Notes: generated from the letters alone by a model not told the origin. A stretch of 64,000 nt of DNA from Aotearoamyces nothofagi (GCA_015345905.1 JADDTR010000010.1:310001-374000), one strand, 5' to 3'; positions 1 to 11,657 are shown, counted from the first letter of the stretch. Program-made: numbers and translations.

Positions 1-1407
1 ACTGCGGGCAATGTAGTAACAGAGGCATCAACAAAATTAGAAAGTTCTCAAGGAGAAACAGAAGGGCCCGTCACCAAATCAGAAGATCCATCTCCTGAGG
101 AAGCTCACAAACTTCACGAAGATGAATGCACACAAAAGCCAGAAGTCTCCGACGAGATTTCTAGGCTTCCCGATTGCGATATTGTACCGCACGTGGATCA
201 AAATACCAGCGTGGAGGATCTAGAAACTGTTTCAACCGAAGATATGCCGTCTCAGCAGCTTGCAACCTTGGCTACTACTGAGGAAGATTTACCCGCGGTT
301 CACGCTGCAGAATCAAATGCCCAAATACCAACTATCACAGTAGACACCACTCCCAAAGCAAGTTTCCAAATTCCATCAACCGATAACGAGGCCGCAGTCT
401 CACCTACGGTCGAAATTCAAATTCCCAGGATAGAGGTTGTTGAAGCGACAGCACCAGACAAACCGAAGGGGCAGGAAAAACAAATTATGCCTCCAGTTGA
501 GGCTGGAGACATAATTGAGACTGCAGATGCAGATCCCACAACCAACGAGCTAGTCGAGGCCATCTCGTCTAATGCCGTCACATCGGCCAATTATGACCAT
601 GACGATACAGACATGCTTCGCAATTTTTTGACGCGTGTCAAAGCAAGCAAAGCTGCAAAGAAGGCATCTCCGAGGAGGAAGCATTCTTTGCCACATTCTC
701 CTCTTCGTATCCCACTTGGAGACGTTGACAATAACCTCTCCCCCTCACCATTGCAGCCAAAGTCCGAATTGAGCCTGGGCCAATCTTCTCCAACCAGACA
801 GCACAAGAGAGGGAAGCATGTTCCAGTCGTTGAAGATGATAATGCAGAACCTCGGAGCTGCAGAAGGAGTGGGCGAACTAGGATACCTATGAAAGCACCG
901 CCAGGAGCACCAAGCTTCATCCCAGTACGTCGGCTAGGGCAGGACCCCGAGACTACTGTGACTCTCAAACGTAGTGAAGAGAAAGAACTTGCTGCCCTAA
1001 CTCGGGTTAATACACGTAAGAATAAAGCGGGGGCGCTGAGTGCTCCTGAGGTATTAGCAAAGAAGGCGGATGAGAAGGGGAATCCGAAGATGAGGCAAAG
1101 ACACCTAAAGGAAGTTTTTGATGAGAGAGTCGAGACGGCAAAGGAGAGCAATGAGAAAACGGGGAATGGAAAGGAGAGTGGAAAGGGGAAGAACGTGGCA
1201 TGGGCTGAGGAGCTAGCCCAGTATCAGGAGATAGCAAGGGGTAAGCTAACGGTGAAGAAAGACGACAGTGTCAAGGAGCAGATCGTGACAGCGGCATATG
1301 AGAAGAAACAAGGTGCTGTGAGGGTGGGTGTTCGGAGTAAGATGGCGCTTGGCATGGCAGTCAACGGCACGCCTGCTCCTAAACGGAGAATGCGGGGTCG
1401 AGTATGA
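1..1407 (+). CDS. 3' part of a basic, disordered protein of unknown function
   Basis: The frame is open from the first base of the window to the TGA at 1405, so the gene starts upstream. About 468 residues are visible. The N-terminal two thirds are acidic and rich in Thr/Glu/Pro with no recognisable fold. A conserved-looking C-terminal part follows: a Lys/Arg-rich stretch (KASKAAKKASPRRK), the segment SFIPVRRLGQDPETTVTLKR, then EEKELAALTRVNTRKNKAGA, and a basic tail ending in PAPKRRMRGRV. From memory similar C-terminal segments occur in uncharacterised proteins of other Pezizomycotina, but I cannot name a family. Composition suggests a nuclear, possibly chromatin-associated protein (inference). 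The GTG at 193 is not the true start. The stop is followed directly by the low-complexity stretch. Confidence 0.85.
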   Translation, partial: TAGNVVTEASTKLESSQGETEGPVTKSEDPSPEEAHKLHEDECTQKPEVSDEISRLPDCDIVPHVDQNTSVEDLETVSTEDMPSQQLATLATTEEDLPAVHAAESNAQIPTITVDTTPKASFQIPSTDNEAAVSPTVEIQIPRIEVVEATAPDKPKGQEKQIMPPVEAGDIIETADADPTTNELVEAISSNAVTSANYDHDDTDMLRNFLTRVKASKAAKKASPRRKHSLPHSPLRIPLGDVDNNLSPSPLQPKSELSLGQSSPTRQHKRGKHVPVVEDDNAEPRSCRRSGRTRIPMKAPPGAPSFIPVRRLGQDPETTVTLKRSEEKELAALTRVNTRKNKAGALSAPEVLAKKADEKGNPKMRQRHLKEVFDERVETAKESNEKTGNGKESGKGKNVAWAEELAQYQEIARGKLTVKKDDSVKEQIVTAAYEKKQGAVRVGVRSKMALGMAVNGTPAPKRRMRGRV

Positions 1408-4400
1408 GTCTATCATGAGTCTGGCATGAGTATGGCACGAGTATGGCACGAGTACAGGTGTGAGCATGAGCATGAGGCGTCTGGGAATAGCGTGTACGAT
1501 CTTCTTCGATACCTAAGGCACTTTGCATAGAACATAGCACCAGTTTGAAATAATGACCATGAAATCTTCCTCTTTCTCTCCTCCTCTTCACAGATCGGCC
1601 TCCCCGTCTCCGGACGTATCTTGTGCAAAAACGTGACGCGTCAACTCGGAGGGACGTGTGCCAGAGAGCCCCCTTCCGTCTCCTCTGCCTCCCCTGACGG
1701 GCACGATGGGCCCTGTAAAGTCCTCGAGGGCGCGGGCGGGGGAGTGGGGTCTTTGAGATCCTTCTTGTCTCGAGCGACTCTTTGGGTTTGGGGGTTGGGA
1801 TCTGTCTGGCTGTCTGTCTGTCCGTCTGTCCGTCCGTCCGTCTGGTATCCTATCTCATTCATCTAACTAAGAGGATGCTGTCTCCACCTACCTGTCCGTC
1901 TCCAAGCACAAATCACAACAAATCTGCATAGCCTGCTGGGCTGGATTTTGTTTTTTTTTTTTTGATTTCTGGATCTAATTTATTTGCTGTCTGGACTTGT
2001 GGTTATATGATATAGATGGCTGATATGGTAGCTGATATGATAGATAGCTGATATGATATAGATGGAGAGCCTGGTCTGGTCTGGTCTGGTCTGATTCAGA
2101 TGGTGAATATCTAGATGGTGGGATGGGGGTGGGAGGGGATGGGATATATTATATTCTACTGGATCTTACTCTACTCTACTGTACTCTACTCGATACCTTT
2201 CATATATTTCCGTATACAGACATACGCATATATATATATATATATATACACGATAGGCAGCTTACAGTGGTAGATACGCAGGTCATAGATAGCACGAGCT
2301 GATTAATATCTCATATCCAAGAGGATTGGTATATACCTACTCTGTACATGCTACTATAGCATATGTTTAGGCGGGGCGTGTTCGTAGACTATAGTATGTT
2401 GGGTGCGTGCGAGCGAGATGAGATGGTGGGGGATGAAGGGATGGAATAGAATAGTAGTTGCTGAGTGACTGTTCGGTATGAGGGCAAGAATATCCATCTG
2501 TCTAGACAATCTAGCCATCGCTCGCCTGCCTGCCTTTCCTCGTACGACGAGGCACTCGTACAGTCCAGCGTCCATACCAGCTTGCCGCATCTCGTCTCTC
2601 CCGCATCCCCCTATCCTACATCCCATCTATCACAGCCGCTCACCTGCCCTCAGCCCCTCTCATCGCCCTCTCCGCAAACCCATCCTGCTACCCATCCGCC
2701 AAACCCATCTCCTCAACCCATCTCCTCAACACTCTTGTCCGCTCCGCCGTCGGCACCCGTCGGATCAGGTCGAGTGACGATATCATCGGGCCGACTTGGA
2801 GATCGACGGTGTGGGCAGGTTGCGAAGTGCGTTTGTTTGAGGATTGGATTGGGTTGCGAAGTGCTTCAGACAGAGAGGTGATGTTGAGACACCCCACTTC
2901 TGGCGAGGGGGGGAGGGGAGGGCCGGTGTGATGCGTTGTGCTGCGGCGTGTTGTATTGTATTGTATTGCCTGCTGGGAGAGAGACTGGTGGCGAAGGAGT
3001 GCGAGGCTGGTCAGGTGGGATAGGGACTGCTTGTATTTTGTGTTATGTTATCTCATATCATATCATATCATCCCTCTTCATCCGTTCCATAGGCATCTAA
3101 AGACCAGCAATAGCAATACCACCACCACCACGTTCTACAGCAGTTGACGAAACCCTTCACGTCCCTCTCCCTGCCCCCAGGTTCCACCAAAGAGCAGCAG
3201 CAGTACCCGCTCCCACTCCACCACGCGTGTTCGGGAACCATCTCTCTATCCATTATCCATCCACTCCTCCCCTCCCCTCCCATGCTATCCCATCCAAAAG
3301 CAAAACACGCCAGCCACTCTCGTACTTTCCCTCCCTCCTTCCCTCCTTCCCTCCTCGCCAACCCATCCCCCCAATCCCAACCCTCGCAGCAAGCAAGGTC
3401 CAGGCGAGCGAGAGCGGGACAGACAGGCGGGCAGGCAGGGGGGGGCAGGCTCACCGGGTTTCCCAGAGCCGAGGTTCGAGATGGGGATAGCAGAGAGGGA
3501 AAGTTAAGAGAAGAAAAAGAAAGGAGAGAGAGGGAAGGGAAGGGGGGGGGGGGGGGAAAGAAAAAGAAAAAACTGTGGCTTGCGAGGCCTCGTTTGGGGA
3601 GAGGAGGGGGGGAAGCGAGGCTGACATCCGGTTGTTTGGGAGATGCAGTGCTAGCGCTAGCGCAGGACATCGTGATTCCGCGGCTCGTGGTTCGACCCAG
3701 GGGAGGGGGAGGGGAGGGGAGTGATATCGGTCGTTCAGGGTGCGTGGGCTGGGGGTTGCTTTTCTCCATCCGTCGCGTCCTGGATCCCCGACTCAGAGAA
3801 GGGGAGGGGGGAGGAAAGGAAAGGCCAGGCGGATCCGGATCCTGCCCCCGTCCCCCCCCCCCCCAATCCCGTCCCGCCCGCCTGCCTGCCTGCCTGCCTG
3901 AGATCCGCCCCCCTTGTATAGCAAGCCGTGCTGATGATTGATGCCTGCAGGCACTGTAAGATGTCCCTCGAGGCAAAAAGAAAAGAGACAAAAAAACAAA
4001 AAAAAAAAGAGCCCCCCCCACCCCCGGTCGCGCAGGGGTCAGGCCGGCCGTGGTAAATCCCATGTACCATGGCTTTGGAAAAAGCGGGCTGTGCAGCCCG
4101 GCGCCGATGGCCCGGTCGGTTGCTGGATGGGGACGGGAAGAGACGGCTGGGCGGGCGAGCGGGAGATTGGCTGGGCTGGGCTGGGCTGGGCTGGGTTTGT
4201 ACTGTATGATGGGACATGGGAGAGACGGGTCATAGCAAAACAGCTGGGTGCGCGCGTGGTGGTGTGTGTCTAATCGCTGTAGAGGCGAGCTGCGGGTGTG
4301 GTATAGATATGTCTACCTCTCTAGATGTGGACGTAGATGTAGATATACACATACACATAGATGTACACATATATATATAAATACATAAGATGTACATATA

Positions 4401-4864
4401 GACAAACACATACAAATACACAAATACAAAACATGAAAATAAACCCCCCATCCTCGCACCCATCCTCGCACCCAGCCCAGCCATCCATCCAGTCCAGCCA
4501 TCCATCCATCCAGCTTCAGATTCAAGCATACCAATTCGCAAACGTCCCTCCACTCCTACCGTGTAAGAGACATTTTCGACGCAGCAGCAGTAGCAGCAGC
4601 AGTAGCAGTTCTAGATATCTAGCATCTTAAGAGATCCCCATGTCTATTCTATTCTACAGTCCAGTCCAATCCAATCCCGTCCAGTTCAAATCCCGAGCAC
4701 AGTACGGAAGTACAATATCGCATCGCATTGTAGTTTTTTCAACAAGAAAGAAAGAAGAAGAAAGAAAGAAAGAAAGAAGAGATTTTAAAAAAAAAATAGA
4801 AAAAAAAAGAGTAAAGCAAGAGAAGAAGAGAAGTAAAGAAAATTTTTTTTGGCAGAATGAGAAT

Positions 4865-4895
<31 letters not shown>

Positions 4896-4983
4896 GGATC
4901 GTGTCGTGTCGTCTCGTCGCTACTGTGCAGCACAGCAGCACAGACGTCACCAAAGAACCCTCACCCTCAAAAAAAACCTCCTC
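1408..4983. repeat. Low-complexity gene-free stretch with many simple repeats
   Basis: No credible gene here; open frames overlap on both strands and consist of Pro/Ser/Arg/Gly-rich low complexity. Items seen: a short direct repeat of 'gagtatggcac' just after the upstream gene (about 1420-1455), a TGTC/CGTC tract (1802-1842), an AT dinucleotide run (about 2228-2249), a run of 15 G (3542-3556), a run of 13 C (3852-3864), the unit CTGGG repeated five times (4171-4195), CATC-type tracts (about 4480-4520), and a GA run (4865-4890). Base composition swings between GC-rich and AT-rich over a few hundred bases. Confidence 0.8.
4171..4195 (+). repeat. (CTGGG)5 tract, G-quadruplex-like
   Basis: Five head-to-tail copies of CTGGG give five runs of three G separated by two-base CT loops on the plus strand. 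This satisfies the usual G3N1-7 pattern for an intramolecular G-quadruplex. No gene boundary is close enough to suggest a role. Confidence 0.7.
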
Positions 4984-5461
4984 CCTCCTCCCCCATCCAT
5001 CCAGTGACATCCATCCGCCGTAGACCGCAGGCGCTCTTTTCTCGTTTCTCGTTTCTCGTTTCTCTTTTCTCGTTTCTAGATCTCGCGGGTCCTAGTCCTA
5101 GTCCTAGGCTGGGATCTTGGGAGCTGGGATTTTTTTGGGAAGGGGAGGAGGGGATAGAAGGAGGGATAGAAGGAGCAGGACGGGTCTCTCGGGGGTACAG
5201 AAAGGGGAGGGGGGGGGGGGGNCCTCCTCCCCCATCCATCCAGTGACATCCATCCGCCGTAGACCGCAGGCGCTCTTTTCTCGTTTCTCGTTTCTCGTTT
5301 CTCTTTTCTCGTTTCTAGATCTCGCGGGTCCTAGTCCTAGTCCTAGGCTGGGATCTTGGGAGCTGGGATTTTTTTGGGAAGGGGAGGAGGGGATAGAAGG
5401 AGGGATAGAAGGAGCAGGACGGGTCTCTCGGGGGTACAGAAAGGGGAGGGGGGGGGGGGGG
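4984..5461. repeat. Identical ~238-bp tandem copies flanking a single N
   Basis: Bases 4984-5221 and 5223-5460 appear identical by eye, separated by one N at 5222. Each copy ends in a long G run (13 G before the N, 14 in the second copy). This is what an assembler leaves when two contigs end in the same homopolymer and are butted together with a placeholder N without merging their overlap. I therefore read it as a seam, not as a biological duplication. Confidence 0.85.
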
Positions 5462-5525
5462 ATTTTTTTGGGCAGAGAGACAGACGTATAGCGAGCGGGT
5501 CGGGCGGCGCGTTAGCTAGCTTTGG

Positions 5526-5800
5526 TATCTGGTTCTGGCATCTACAGTAGTTTTGGCATCTAGTTCTGGTATCTAGTTCTGGCATCCAGTTCTGGCTTCT
5601 AGTTCTGGCATCCAGTTCTGGCATCTACAGTAGTTTTGGCATCTGGTTCTGGTATCTACAGTAGTTTTGGCATCTAGTTTTGGCATCTAGTTCTGGCATC
5701 TAGTTTTGGCATCTACAGTAGTTCTGGCACCTAACTCTAGCATCTACAGTAATTCCCGCACCCAGCTCCAGCACCCAGCTCCAGCACCCAACTGCCGCAC
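5526..5800 (+). repeat. Imperfect minisatellite with AGTTCTGGCATCT core
   Basis: A 13-base core (AGTTYTGGCATCT) recurs head to tail with variants (GGTATCT, CCAGTTCTGG), interspersed with copies carrying ACAGTAGTTTTGGCATCT. The array decays into CACCCAGCTCCAG units near 5760-5790. No coding potential is conserved through it. Confidence 0.75.
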
Positions 5801-7780
5801 CAAGCCGGCCGGCGTCGGGAGATGCAGCAGCAGCAGCAGCAGCAGCAGTGGCCAGACGGCCGCCAGACGGCCGCGCCAGGCTCCGAACCGGTCGTGCTCC
5901 TCCACGCGTCGTCGCTGCAGTCGGAGCGTCAACCGGCCGTCGTCACCGCCGCGTAGCACCAGCAGCTACGCTGTGCGCTCCAGGCGGGCAGCCGGCAGCC
6001 ATGTGCGCCGTGGCATGGACAGCTGTCGGAGGGGGGGGGGGCGGGGGGCGAGAGAGAGAGAGAGAGAGGGGGTGTGTGCCATGCCGTGCCATGCCATGCC
6101 ATGCCTTGGCGAAGCGCCTGCCTGGCTGACGCTGACGCGCCTTGCTTTGGTCGGTTGCTGGCCGTCATACTGTATCGTCGGACGGGGCGTGCACGGCGCC
6201 CGCTCTGCAGGCAATGACGACTCCCTGTTCTGCGCCGCGCTGCGCTGCGCTCTGCCTGCATGGCGCGAGTCGGGGCTGGCGATGGAGGTTCCAGCGAGCG
6301 ATGTGTAATGATATATCGCGTCCTGCTGCATGGCGCGAGGACCCGAGGCAGGCCAGGTCGAGATCTTTTCGCGGCGGCAGCGGCAGTGGGCAGTCGGGCT
6401 CTCCGGGTCCGCTTCAATTACCGGTCGGGGGGGGGGGGAGGCTACTCTAGCCCCAGTTCTCGCTGTCTGGGTCGACTTTTCTGCCCATTGTCCCGCGGGT
6501 TTGGGCCGCGTCGGGCCGCCGCTTGTCCGCTTGTCCGCTTTGTTTCTGCCCGGGGTGGCAGAGCTGGCCCTCCCCCCCCTGTTCTGCTCTGCTCTGCTCT
6601 GCTGTATCGAGCAGGTCGTCAGGAGCAGAGAACCTGATGCCGTGCCATGTGCGGTGGGCCGGATCCCGGGGCGGGTGTCTGGATCGGTCGGGCTGGATAA
6701 TCTGTCGATATACAGGAAAGGGCACGGGACCAGGGACCGAGGACGAGTAGAGGCAGTGTACTGTATACAGCGTCCCTGTGAGGTGACGGGTGGTGATGGC
6801 GGCTGCTCGATACGGCCGGATGGGTAGTGGGCGGCGATGTACAGAGCGTACCCCTGACAGCCCCTGACAGCCCTGGCGGTCCTGACGGTCCTGGCGGTCC
6901 TGGCCGCCAGAGCGGATCACCCACGTGCCTGCGCAGCTGAGACCCAGTAGAGGGAGTCCCAGCTTCTGCATCTGGGACTCTGGCGTGTCCCGACAAGGCC
7001 CCGAGGGCCGGGATGGGCGGGACGGGCGGGCTAGACGGGGGCGTTCCAGGTTCCGACACCTTGGCGGGATGGGCGGGTGTCGGGGAGCGAGCATGGGAGA
7101 GGGGGGTCGAGGCGCAGGAGTGTAGAGAGTCTGGGAGAGTGGCATGGAGGGATGGGGGAGTGAGGCGGGAGGCGGGAGGCGGGAGGCGACAAGGCGGTAA
7201 CGGCAAAGGCAAAGGCAGAGCAGGTACTCGGGGTCGGCGTCTCTATCGTAGCACAGTAGAGTACAGTTCAGTTCAGTTCAGTTCACTTCAGCACAGTACA
7301 GTACAGGACAGGACAGGACGTGTTTGCCATGCAGGGTCGGGCGAGTGCCGTACGAAAGCCCCATCTGCACACAGCGAGTCCCGGGGGGGGAGCACAAAGG
7401 AAACGCACTCGCTCGCACAGCAGGACCGGTAAAAGACAACGGCATTCACCCAGGTACAGTAACCGCAGTCTGCACAGGACGGTGCAGTGCAGTGCAGGAC
7501 AGTGCAGTGCAGGACAGTGCAGCGCATACAGGACGTGTGCTGCAGCGGATGGACAGCGGCACAGACGCAGCAGCGCCACGGGGCTGGGATGCGGGCAGCA
7601 GAGGCCCCATGCAAAGCGCCGCGCTGTACAGTGCAGGACGTGTCCAGGCCTTTGTAGAGAAGCACACCACGGACCCGGGCGGGAGAAGAGGCAGAGGGCA
7701 GGGGAGGTAGGGGAGGGTGAGGACTGTGGCATGGCAGCGTAGACGTGTGGACGTGTGGAACGGTAGTACAGGGCTGCCCG
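5801..7780. repeat. GC-rich low-complexity stretch, no gene recognised
   Basis: Contains a CAG/GCA trinucleotide run (5824-5848), a CCATG-type pentamer repeat (about 6078-6102), a GA run (about 6050-6068), C/G homopolymers (about 6026-6040, 6427-6440), repeats of CAGTT/CAGTAC (about 7258-7318) and of GTGCAGTGCAGGACA (about 7480-7525). The long overlapping open frames on both strands show no family-like sequence. Confidence 0.7.
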
Positions 7781-8263
7781 TCACAGCGAGGACAGCGAGG
7801 ACAGTGAGTCGCAGGTAGGTAGATAGGGTCAGTAGAGTAGAGTAGATGACAATAGAGCTCCGAGAGCAGGACTGTCGGTTGGTAGAGTCGATCAGGGCAG
7901 TCAAGCAGGTCAAGCAGGGTAGGCGATCAGTAACAGTAAACAGTAAACAGTGAACCAGGACAGCAGACCAGAACTGACGTGCTGAACCTCGGTCCCCCGG
8001 GACGTCGAGTCTGGTGGATGTNTCACAGCGAGGACAGCGAGGACAGTGAGTCGCAGGTAGGTAGATAGGGTCAGTAGAGTAGAGTAGATGACAATAGAGC
8101 TCCGAGAGCAGGACTGTCGGTTGGTAGAGTCGATCAGGGCAGTCAAGCAGGTCAAGCAGGGTAGGCGATCAGTAACAGTAAACAGTAAACAGTGAACCAG
8201 GACAGCAGACCAGAACTGACGTGCTGAACCTCGGTCCCCCGGGACGTCGAGTCTGGTGGATGT
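7781..8263. repeat. Identical 241-bp tandem copies flanking a single N
   Basis: Bases 7781-8021 and 8023-8263 are the same sequence by eye, separated by one N at 8022. Both copies begin TCACAGCGAGGACAGCGAGG and end GGTGGATGT. As with the seam at 5222, this is best explained by an unmerged contig overlap. Confidence 0.85.
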
Positions 8264-10348
8264 ATATTACAGTAACTGTGTACAGTAACTCCTACAGTAA
8301 CTGTGTACAGTAACTCCTACAGTAACTCCTACAGTAACTCCTACAGTAACTCCTATAGTAACTCTATATACAGTACAGTATTATACAGCCCAGATATCTA
8401 TCTATCTACCCACCCACCCACTCCACCCACCCGACGACCAACGACCGACGACCGAAAAGACCTGCTTGCTTGCTTGCTTGCCAGCAGCTGCAGGGTCCGT
8501 CCTGCCCAGAGCGCGTCGTCGTCGTCGTCGTCCAGGTGGCTTTGCAGGCTGGAGCTGGGAGGGGTTGGCTGGGAGGGGAGGGGAGGGAGCTGAGGCGGCG
8601 GTGTCGGTGTCGGTGTCGCTTGTTGCGCGGCCTGGAGGCTGGAAGGAACTTGGTTTGTGTGCTGTAGTACTACTGTACTGTACCGACTGCTGCTGCTGCT
8701 TGGTAGCGGCTGCTGTGGCTGCTGGTGCTCACTGTAGCACCCTCTACCCGGCCGCTGGCACCGACTGCTGCTTACTGCTGCCCACTATAGCCGCTGTCGC
8801 TCACTGTCGCCCACTATAATCAATCATTGTCACCTACTGTAGCCAACTACCACTCGCTGGCACCCTCCACCCTCCACCCTCCACCCTCCCACCGTCCCCT
8901 CCGTCCCCTCCGTCCAGGCCCTAGACACCGGCGGCGCGTCTAGATGTGCCATGGCTAGGTGGCTACAGTGGCTGCCTAAACTGCCCAAACTGCCTAAAAC
9001 TGCCTAAAACTGCCTCCGCTGAGCTGCTGCCTAGCCAACTGCTGGGGATTCGTGCCCTGACGCCCGAATCCTTAGGGCATTAGGGCATTTAGGGAGAGCG
9101 AGAGGGGGGCCGGGGCCATGTGGCAGAGAGAATGCACCCGCTGCTGCTGTGCCCTCGCTGCTGCTGTGCACTCTGTGCTGCTGTGGCCTGTACGCCCTGT
9201 ACGCCCTGTGTGTTCCGGTACTGCACTGCACTGCACTGCACTGCACTGTACTTGCTGCATGCCCTGCTACTTACTGTGCGTGCAATGCCGTCTGTAAGCT
9301 ATCCCGAGCACCACGGTACAGTAGCTGCAGGGTACTAACCAACCAACTACCCTGCACCGCACTGCACCGCCCTGCACTGTAGAAATAAACAACTCATGCC
9401 TGCCCTGCCTGCCCTGCTCGCCCTCTCCACCTTAGGGTAACCCATCCATCTTGTCTACCATCTTGTCTACCCAAGATTCCAGGCCTCTAGGGCTCCAGGG
9501 TTCTCGTCCCTCGCTCTCCTCCCCCGGCCATCTATCCCATCCATCACTCCCATCCCATCCATCCATCCTCTCTATCCTTCCTCTCCTCCTCCTCCTCCTC
9601 TCCCCCCCCCCCCGTCTGCCTGTCCCTGCTCTCTTGATCTGGTACATCTACAGTACTTGGCCCCTCTGCAGTAGTGCTGTCTGTTCTGCTGGCTACTGCT
9701 GGCTACTGCTGGCTACTGCTGGCTACTGCTGGCTACTACTGCTCCCTGGCTGCCTGCAGGCCCCGTCTGGCACATCTGCCCTCTATCTGCCCGTTGTCCT
9801 GTGCCCTACGGCCCTGTCCGGTCCGGCCCTGTCCTGTCTCTGTACCTCGTCGGAACATATATATCTCTGCCTGCATCCCGCATCCCGCATCCCGCATCCT
9901 GCATCCTGCACTCTTTCGTCCCGTCCACCACACGCACCCGGAGTCTAGGTCCTCCTGCCTGCGTTCCCACCACCGTCCCATATCTCTCTCCTACCCATCC
10001 CATCCCATCCCATCCCATCCTATCCCATCACCACCTCCGTCACCACCATCTCCATCCTCACCACCTCCACCACCTCCACTCCCGTCATCGCTGCCCTACA
10101 GCAGCATCTCCCTGCTCCAAACTTTATCTCGACCTTCCTGCCAGCACATGTCAACCACCCATCGAAGATAAAATATACCAGAGAAGATCATCTCCCCGTC
10201 TTCCTCGCACGCAGAGTCGAGAGAGACGAGTCGGCCAAGAGAAGACGCTACGAGGCACGTCGTCCTTATTTTTATCCTTCTTCTTACCCCCGGGAGAGAA
10301 CCCCCGCCGGCACATCTCGATACCGGTCGAGACATACTCGAGAGCACC
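8264..10348. repeat. Simple-repeat-rich stretch upstream of the small Cys-rich gene
   Basis: Holds a 12-bp tandem repeat ACAGTAACTCCT (about 8280-8356), GTCGTC runs (about 8515-8532), CACCCTC units (about 8860-8888), TGCAC units (about 9222-9248), four perfect copies of GGCTACTGCT (9691-9730) with flanking variants, GCATCCC/GCATCCT units (about 9876-9910) and CCCAT units (about 9988-10025). I see no gene except whatever promoter and leader of the gene starting at 10349 lies at the downstream end, where complexity rises. Confidence 0.65.
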
Positions 10349-10843
10349 ATGTGTGAATATACACAGGTCGAATTCCGATGTGGTCACTGTCGATATACGG
10401 TGCGTGCATGGTGTTCGACATACGAGCATACCCACAAGCGATGTCCTCCGCACGTTGTAGCCGTCGAGTATAGGTAAGTAAACTGGCCCCCCTCTCTCTC
10501 CCCCTCCACGTCTCGATCTCCCCGCCGTCTCAATTCTCCCTCTTTTTTCTTTTCAACTAACACAATCCACTTGACAGACTAGATGAGAAATGTGGTTCGT
10601 AAACGATTATTATTATTATATTATTACTATTATTACTTGATTCACCATCGTCGATGATTACTTTTTTTTTCCATACTTCGAAAATAAAAAGAAAAGCAAG
10701 GAAAAGAAGAAGAAATAAACTTAGCTGTCACGGCCAAGAAAATACACACACAAGCAAACAATTTATTAATCTCTTCTTTTCTCGCTGCAGGAAATTGTCG
10801 GAAACCCGCGATCCAAGCTCCGTGGATGGTACGAGCTAGATGA
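10349..10843 (+). CDS. Small spliced cysteine-rich protein with two CxxC pairs (64 aa)
   Basis: Proposed exons 10349-10473, 10578-10594 and 10791-10843. The first exon opens after ACC with ATG and encodes MCEYTQVEFRCGHCRYTV followed by RAWCSTYEHTHKRCPPHVV and AVEY. Intron 1 (104 nt) has donor GTAAGT, branch CTAAC at 10557-10561 and acceptor TTGACAG; splicing gives VEYRLDEKCG. A second intron (donor GTTCGT, acceptor CTGCAG) adds NCRKPAIQAPWMVRAR and completes a second CxxC pair (C47, C50) matching the first (C11, C14); Cys22 and Cys32 lie between. This suggests metal binding (inference). From memory, tiny proteins starting MCEYTQ are conserved in Pezizomycotina, without known function. Alternatives for the 3' end: no second intron (49 aa, TAA at 10600), or donor GTAAAC at 10599, which ends in DGTS. 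The complexity of this exon contrasts sharply with the repeats around it. Confidence 0.62.
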
Positions 10844-11615
10844 TCGATGGGAGCGATTAATGGAAGCCAGATGGGCAGACGGTCGGAGGGAGGAGGAAGA
10901 GGAAGAGGGAAGAAGAAGACTGGCTCACTCGCGGATATCATGATTCATTCGCGTCGAGAAGGGAATACATCGCTTGACGGGATGGATATCCGGGTCGTGC
11001 GTGCTTCTTGCCTGCTTCCTTCTTCTCTGCTCCTGTCTCCCCCCTTCTCGTCCTTCCCCGAGGACTTCCACTCGAATCGACCGACGGCGTTAGGGTCGCG
11101 GCTCGATCGGCCAGTACAGTACAGCACAGCACAGCAACAAACAAACAGGGCAGGGCATGGCGCGGCGCAGGGACGGGGTTTGGGGGGTCTAATCCAACTT
11201 CACCTACTTGTTATTGTTATTACAGTTTATCATCACTACCACTCCCTCCCACGCCACTAATAACTCGTCGTCGAAGCAAAGCGGGGATGGGCCGGGCTAG
11301 GCAGGGCTGGTTAATGAATTAGGACGGCGGCGGCTTTGGGGGATGTCTGTGCCATCAGGCAGGCTGGGTTGGGCGTTTCCTAGGTGTGTCGGGGTTGGGG
11401 GGGAAAAGTTTGCTAGAGGTGTTGGGATGTAAATAAATAAATAAATGCCGAGTTGTTCTGCTCTTGTGCTCTTGTCTCGGCCTACTAGATGTATGTATAG
11501 ATGGGTATGCGTAGATGGGTATGTATAGACGGGTATGTCTACCAGATGTATGCATAGACGGACATATTCTCCATCTACACGTCCTCCATCCTCCATCATA
11601 CCGGTCGTCTTCATA

Positions 11616-11653
<38 letters not shown>

Positions 11654-11657
11654 CACC

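Noticed and set aside
3683-3695. GTTCGACCC resembling a tRNA B box
   Set aside because: Flanking bases cannot form a T stem and no acceptor or anticodon stem can be drawn.
3068-4063. 331-codon minus-strand frame and overlapping long frames in the desert
   Set aside because: Low-complexity Pro/Ser/Gly/Arg composition, overlapping open frames on the other strand, and translation of homopolymers; no family-like segment.
8270-8360. CRISPR-like direct repeats
   Set aside because: Short units directly abutting without unique spacers; ordinary tandem repeat in a eukaryote.
9425-9440. TTAGGG words near 9070 and 9430
   Set aside because: Isolated single copies, not a telomeric array.
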